Positions 57,785 to 64,000 of a stretch of 64,000 nt of DNA are shown piece by piece. The translations under genes and the position numbers were made by a program. The notes under the pieces were generated by a model, which worked only from the letters and a program-made list of their open reading frames with translations, did no database searches and was not told where the DNA came from. The stretch covers positions 6,077,827 through 6,141,826 of the forward strand of contig LR746272.1 of NCBI GenBank assembly GCA_902729315.2, given 5' to 3'. The DNA is from Spirodela intermedia. Lineage: Eukaryota; Streptophyta; Magnoliopsida; Alismatales; Araceae. Position 1 is the stretch's first letter. Every line of letters starts with the position of its first letter.

Positions 57785-60700
57785 ATGGCGAACAACGGTG
57801 GACGGGTGGATGCTAACCTTGGTGTAGCGACCACTTTGCATCTCGCCTCTGGTAGAAATGTAGTGGTCGAGGAATGCGCGGTGAGCCTCAAGGGCGCTGC
57901 TGGTGCCGAGGAGGATGGTGATTATGAAGCCTGCGGTACGGCACCCCGTCAGAGAGTTTCTAGGCACACTGTTGGGAGCACCCTTCAAGACCTTTCTAAT
58001 ATGGAAGAGCAATACGACGACGAAGATGATGACGACAGCGACTGGGAGCCTGTTATGCGCTTGATCAGCAAGAAGTGGTTCTGCGTCAATTGCACCATGC
58101 CAAACTTTGACGACGTCTCCTACTGTGATGTATGAATGATTTCATTGTTGCTTGATACACATGGAATGAATCATTAAATGCTTCGTTGGAAACGTGCTCT
58201 GATGCATATTTTTCTTTTGATATTGAAGATATGTGGAGAGTACAAGGAGTCAAAGATCCTTACTCAAGGGTTTTTTGCTTCTCATTCGGCAGAGGATCAA
58301 ACATCTACTAAGCTAGATCTCAAAGAGAGATGCCAAGGTTAGACTTTGCATTTGTTCTTGTATTTATTGCATATGAAACGAGTTTTTCTTTATTCTGGTT
58401 ACTCTTCCCCCCATTTTTTGGTATTTCTTTTTCATCAATTGATCGCAAGAACTGGCAGCTCATAACGGTTAGGAATTTGAATTCTTAACATCAAAGGCAA
58501 ACCTCCATAGCCCAGTAGTGTTCCCAATTTTTTGTTTCTTCCTGATAAGTCAGCATAAATCAGTGTCAGTACTTGCAGACTTTGCTCCTTTCTTTTGCAG
58601 ATAGGCAGGATAAGATTTCTGGTAAACGCTACCATAATTATGTTTGAATTGATGTAAAAGCGCATCAGAAAGTCGTGAATGTTTCCTTTATAAATTATCT
58701 TCAGCAATGTTGAATGCATAGCTATTATTGGATAGTAGTGTCTTGATAGTTTCTTATGTCTTGATTCTTGGGTGTTCATCTGACTGCACTAAGTCATGAA
58801 TGGATTGTTACGATAGGTAGTTTGACCCTTCCAAGATTTAGTTTACGGTGTGGTTGCCTCAAGGCAGCATTGAAAATAAAATTATCTGGATTTGGGTTTA
58901 ATCAGGGGCCCCATACAGTACATGATCGCGTATGTGAAGAAAACCCTCATAAATGCGAAGGGAGAAGTGGCAATTGTAATATGATTCTCCCGCAACAAAC
59001 TATGATTACTTGATGCTACAGGGTCTTCAAGAAGAAGCTTTAATTCGTGGTTCTGAGCACCAATATATAAACGACTATTGTGCTCTCATGACAATTTTCG
59101 TGACCCAATCTATTCTGGCATTCGATTGACCATTGGGGTAATCTTGGATTGGTCGCCTATACTTAATGAAGAATATGAAATAACAAATATTCAGTCGTTT
59201 TCTTCATTCTCTCACGACATTCATTAAAGTGCATCCGTTGCTCTTATGATCAACACAGCAGATAGAAGTAAGATCTTTGTTTAAAACTTGTACAGGTATC
59301 CATCAAGACGGTACTGCCATTGGCTTTGATGAGAGAATGTTATTGCATTTTGAGGTAAGTTTTTTTTGTTATGGTAGCCTGGGTATCATATATGCATTCC
59401 TTTGTGATAAATAGATTCCCAGTTGTTAAATATAAATTATGAGCACGACCTTGACCATTAGAGTAAGACTGAAATTTTGAGTGGTCCCATATATTTAGGA
59501 AGGAGATATATCACCTGAAATATAGATATTGGTCAATTAAGCGGGGTTATGCTTAATTATCTACTTATGGTACTATCAATTATGTATAATGTGTGACATG
59601 GATGTTGGTCAACCAGGTTTGTTGCTTTGGTTGAGGTGGACGTCCATATTGAAGGGTTTGCAAGTCTTAATCCTTCTTTCCTTGTGAACTATAATGATGT
59701 TTTTGTCGATGGACGGACACGACTTGCCAAGGCCTGGTAACATGATTTAAAATGAGGTCAGCTAAGGTGATGGGAGTCATTCTGATTGATGTGCATACAT
59801 TGCTGAATTTCTTGCTCAATCTTTACTGAGTGGCTTTGTTCTCTCTTGTTGGAGTTTGCCCCTATTTGTGGGGCATCTATCCCTACTTCCATCAATAGTC
59901 CTTTGGATGCTGTAGCTCCTGCGACTGATGACCACAATACAGTGATGTCATTTCGACTGTCTATCCTGATGATGAATTTTTGTTGCCATTGCCAGTTAAA
60001 AGAATACGAAGTAAGATGAGACTTTTTATGTGCAGTTGTGTGGCCTCTTTTCAGAGAGAATAAATAAATGTTTGAGGGCGATTCAAGAATATCTGAGGTT
60101 CACAGTAGAGTTCATTTCAAATGCTCCCATTTTATCGTCCTGGTTTTCCTTGCCAGTCCAAAATTTCGTCCTGTGCAAGACATCCAATGTGGTTAGTTTT
60201 ACTGTTCTTAATTTCATTCTGGTGAGAAACTTTAACCTTGTAGGAAATACAATATCAGAGTACTTTAGAATCTGCTACGTGATTTTTGAAGACGTAGTGT
60301 CCTTTTGTGCTTTTTGGGAGGGACGGGAAAGGAGAGGATGAAACTTTACTGCTTGGTACTGGGAGGGCATAACATACCTATCATATTTTATTTCAGTTCC
60401 AATGCAGTCTCAATGTGGTGAGGATCGTGGCCAGTTGTGCAATAGAATGTAGGCTCACATTTACTTATTAGTAGTTCTTATTGTTTTGTTACAGGTGGAA
60501 ATGAAGTCACATCCACATCCTGAACGACCTGATCGCCTTCGAGCAATTGTGGCTAGTCTCTCGACTGCTGGTATTTATTCTATACATTCATCTATTGCTA
60601 GCCTTGAACCTTTTTTGTCATTTCCATGTGAGCTGCTATTTCCTTTGTCTACAGGCCTATTTCCTGGAAAATGTTTTAGTCTTCCTGCTAGGGAAATTAC

Positions 60701-63011
60701 TGTGGAGGAGCTTCAGAGGGTAAGCTGAAATTTCTTGAAAATGTATGATTTAATGGTTTTTTACTCATTTTATGTCATAGATTGTCTTCTACAGACTTTT
60801 GTTTGACGCTCTTTAGTATTGGTAACAGATGCCTTTTATTCTTACAAAACTACCATGTCAGGAAATATGTGGTGTATTTGGTTCTGCCACGGCTATGATA
60901 ATCATTGTAATAGTGTTCCTAGGGTCCCTTAGTGCACCATCAGATGGCAGCTAACATTTTTTTTTTGAAATAAAATAGATCAAATTGGCTTGCCATTAAA
61001 AGAATGACTATAATTGACTTCTCTATGCTTTCATTGGCATGCAGGTTCATTCTTTAGACCATGTGGAATCAGTCGAGAGTACACGAAATTTGCTACTGAG
61101 GTGCACAACATTATTTCTTGAATGGTTCACTCTTCTAAATGAACTGTTGGATTAGTTTGCTTTTCTCTCTTCTTTTCTTTTCTAAATATTTATATGATTT
61201 TTTTTGATTTCCATGAAGATCCATTGGCATTTCTTTGTTTTAATGAAATGTGCAGTGTCTCATCATAAACATGAAATGTGAATAGGCAATTCCTTTTTCC
61301 TTTATGAGATTTTTGTTCATATTTCTGAGAAAAGAAAAGAAACTATAGTTGATTGTTGTTAGCCATTCAGATAAACAACTTTTTTTGATGGTCTTTCTGG
61401 TCGCATATGGATAAAGTTGAAGTTCTGCTTGACCCTCTACATTGCCAAGAATCTTTTCGTTTTTCTTAAAGATTTTTGAGGGTTTGCCCAAAGAATTTAT
61501 AGACGAAAGTATTCGTGGAGCCTGAATATTTTGTGCACCTGATTCTTTACAGATTTGTGTACTTTTATATTTTGAAGGGAACTTCAGTGGATGCTCGTAT
61601 TTTATTGGAAATTTATCACCCACTGAGCTAACTTTGTAGATATGGTTAGGATGCTCAGAATGTTCGTTGAACTAGTTTCTTTGCTGTACACGTTTACCTG
61701 AATAGCTTCTCATGGTTTTCTACTTCCATATCTTGAGTGGTTGTTAATTTCTATCATTTTATTGTTGTGGTATCAAAATCATGGAAGGATATGCTTCTTT
61801 GGTTAAATGCTTCCACTCAAATCTAATTATACTTATTGTAATGTTCATCCCTTTGGTTCATGTTTCGAAACAATGTTTCTATGTAATCTCAGATGCCTTA
61901 TTGGAGTAGGATGAGATGTGCTGTGGATGATATGCTAATCTTGTTGCATATTTTAACCTGCATGCTAAATTAACAGCTATTTTACCCCGGACACATATGC
62001 CAATGAACACTCAGCATGTGCTGCAAGACTTGCAGCAGGTGTGTGTTCAGATCTCGCTTCAGCAATCATGTCTGGGCGTGCTAGGAATGGTTTTGCACTG
62101 GTAGGTTATCACATTACTATCATTGTTGTTACTTCACAGTTGAATTCATAATTTTCACATTGTGCTTGGCGCATGACTCAGTTCTTTTGGAAGTTAGGTT
62201 AGGCCTCCTGGGCATCATGCTGGTGTAAAGCAAGCAATGGGTTTCTGCCTACACAATAATGCAGCTGTTGCAGCATTGGCAGCCATGGCCGCTGGTGCCC
62301 AGAAAGTATTAATTGTTGACTGGGTAATGATGTTCCTTGCTTCATAAGTTTATTTTTCATTTATTTATTCTATTAACTGGTTTTATTTTAATTTTTCTGT
62401 TATCTCATGTTAATTTCTTGTGCTTAGATAATGATTTATACTGTCTGCAGGATGTACATCATGGAAATGGTACACAAGAAATATTTGAGGCAAACAAGTC
62501 GGTGAGTCTTGATGCAAATTTCTCCTGGATTGTATCGTAAACCATTTCTAATCTTAAATTGTAGTGCTGGATGTCATGGAGATAAGCTTGAAAGCATGAA
62601 ACACTTGTATATTATCCACAGGATTAAGAGTCCACTTATCTGTCCTCTGAATCATGATACCAAAAATGTGTTTCCTCATGTCTGTCATTCTTTCTTTTAG
62701 GTACATGTTCCCTTACGTTTTATCTTTTCTCTACTTTTAAGTTTAAAGCCCGTATGAATTATTTTGTTCAACGGTTGATTCATTTTGTTTTTTTTTTGTT
62801 TCTTCTAGAATGCAAATTGTTATTTTTTAAAGTTATAATTGCATTCTCGAAGCAGGTGCATTTATTGTTCGTATCTATTGCTTTCGCTTGTAGATTTCAT
62901 TTTAGCAGATTGTATAATATTTTTTGGCTCTTGTTTATCTAGGTACTCTATGTGTCCCTGCATAGACACGAAAATGGAAGGTTCTACCCAGGAACAGGAG
63001 CGGCTCAAGAT
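57785..63011 (+). CDS. HDA15: HDA15-like histone deacetylase, 5' part (10 exons; gene continues beyond window)
   Basis: Exons 57785-58129, 58229-58337, 59296-59354, 60495-60570, 60655-60719, 61045-61100, 61977-62100, 62198-62323, 62451-62501 and 62943-63011 join in frame into 360 residues without a stop. HDA15 is a class II RPD3/HDA1-type nuclear enzyme that removes acetyl groups from histone lysines, with zinc as cofactor. A RanBP2-type zinc finger ([13 protein letters not shown]) uses Cys100, Cys103, Cys114 and Cys117, with an acidic stretch before it. The deacetylase domain starts at [13 protein letters not shown] (about 177). It includes the active-site RPPGHHA (His284/His285) and the zinc ligands Asp321 and His323 in WDVHHGNGT, then [19 protein letters not shown]. 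The second half of the catalytic domain lies outside the window. The 31-nt gap needed to use the ATG at 57679 is too short for a plant intron, so 57785 is preferred. Confidence 0.93.
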
Positions 63012-64000
63012 GTATCTATTTTTCATTTTAATTATGTCTAAGATTTTTTTTCCTTGTTCACTAAATAAAATAATAGACCCTTCCTTAACATATATAGCCA
63101 ACTTGTCCACTATATCTCATAGATTGCATAGTCGAACAACTTGATTGAATCTGTATGGGAATCCATCACATCATTGTTCTTTGAGTTACTAAATCACGTT
63201 GTCTTGGTTTACCCGCATCCTGTTATTTTCCGTTTCAAAATAGGCATGCCATCCTGGCATCTTGGCTCATTCTCGTCCTTAACAACTATTTAGTCAGTGA
63301 CCGTGAAGTATAACAACAAATTAATAAGTATCACAATTTTTTGGTGCAGCAATTTAGATTTCAAAATGCTTACGTTAAGCTAACTTGTCATGTATTATTA
63401 TATTTTCATTGGTTTTCTTTTGATTGTCTTTATTGAAAGAATATGCGTGGTTATTTGAATTTAGCCTAGCATCACTCATGGCTGGTTGCTGAGTGGCCTC
63501 TTTTGCATACATTGATTACTATTTTTCGTAAGTGCAGAGAAAGGTCACACAAAGGCATAATGATCTCTGGCATACTAATATCAGACATATCTTTAGAGAT
63601 GTATTTTGTGTTAATAGACTGGTTTCCTTCTTTCATTTGCATCATATTGAATTATCATTGAATGATTTTCCCGATATGGGATTGATATTTTTCATCTTAT
63701 CAAGGTTACTAAGGTGGTGACTTATTACCATCTTGGTTAGGTAACATGTCCTGATAATCAAGAAAAGTTAAATCTACTACTTAAAATTCAAATTGAAGGA
63801 TATCTAGGGAAGGGTAATTGATGATTTTATCTTATTCCAATGTTTTTGTGGCATCTATGAAGATATATATGTTTATAGGAATTAGAAATAAACTCTGCTC
63901 GATAAGGCGTTATAAAAGTGCAACTCATTGACAGAATAGCTGCTTGGACTAATTTTGGATCATTGTTCGGGCAGGGGGGGGGGTTCCGCAAAAATATTAG
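63012..64000 (+). other. Intron of the HDA15-like gene reaching the window end
   Basis: It starts with a GTATCT donor. I found no continuation of the deacetylase domain (the expected block after GTGAA) before 64000, so the intron is at least 989 bp. A run of G lies at about 63975-63983. Confidence 0.7.

Noticed and set aside
1-64000. tRNA, rRNA or organelle-derived insertions
   Set aside because: I looked for tRNA box motifs, rRNA-like segments and plastid genes by eye and saw none; a tRNAscan and an organelle BLAST would settle this.

Overview
This is nuclear DNA of a flowering plant. It holds intron-containing plant genes, decayed Ty1/copia and Ty3/gypsy (Athila-type) LTR retrotransposons, long AT-rich stretches and many CT/GA microsatellites. 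Several coding exons are strongly GC-rich beside AT-rich introns, which suggests a monocot, but I cannot name the species. I built the exon models by hand from GT/AG sites and conserved motifs. Each model marked complete keeps its reading frame from start to stop.

The left part (0-34 kb) is gene-dense: a 12-exon NSUN6-like RNA cytosine-5 methyltransferase (+) with a copia element in intron 7; a compact single-exon PUX1-like UBX protein (-); a ribosomal protein L18a-like small membrane protein (+); the urease accessory GTPase UreG (-) with a very long histidine-rich N-terminus; a CCDC174-like coiled-coil protein (+) that diverges from UreG across about 355 bp; a class-3 lipase of the At4g10955 type (+); and a UGT82A1-like glycosyltransferase (-).

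The middle part (34-57 kb) is mostly repeats. The UGT gene with its flanks is present a second time in inverted orientation (46.2-48.6 kb, +). One breakpoint lies at the stop codon of the lipase gene. The second copy has a frameshift in exon 1. Between the two arms lie a reversed solo LTR, a partial LTR, a decayed Athila-type element and reversed copia fragments. Further right are another reversed copia relic and a second solo LTR of the same family as the first.

The right end (57.8-64 kb) carries the first ten coding exons of an HDA15-like histone deacetylase (+) with a RanBP2-type zinc finger; this gene runs off the window.

The genes do not form one pathway; they read as independent housekeeping and specialised-metabolism genes. 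I found no clear new biological system. The most unusual structures are the palindromic left end of the copia element, which is still bounded by a target-site duplication; the head-to-head UGT inverted duplication with a mosaic divergence pattern; and the expanded His-rich domain of UreG.
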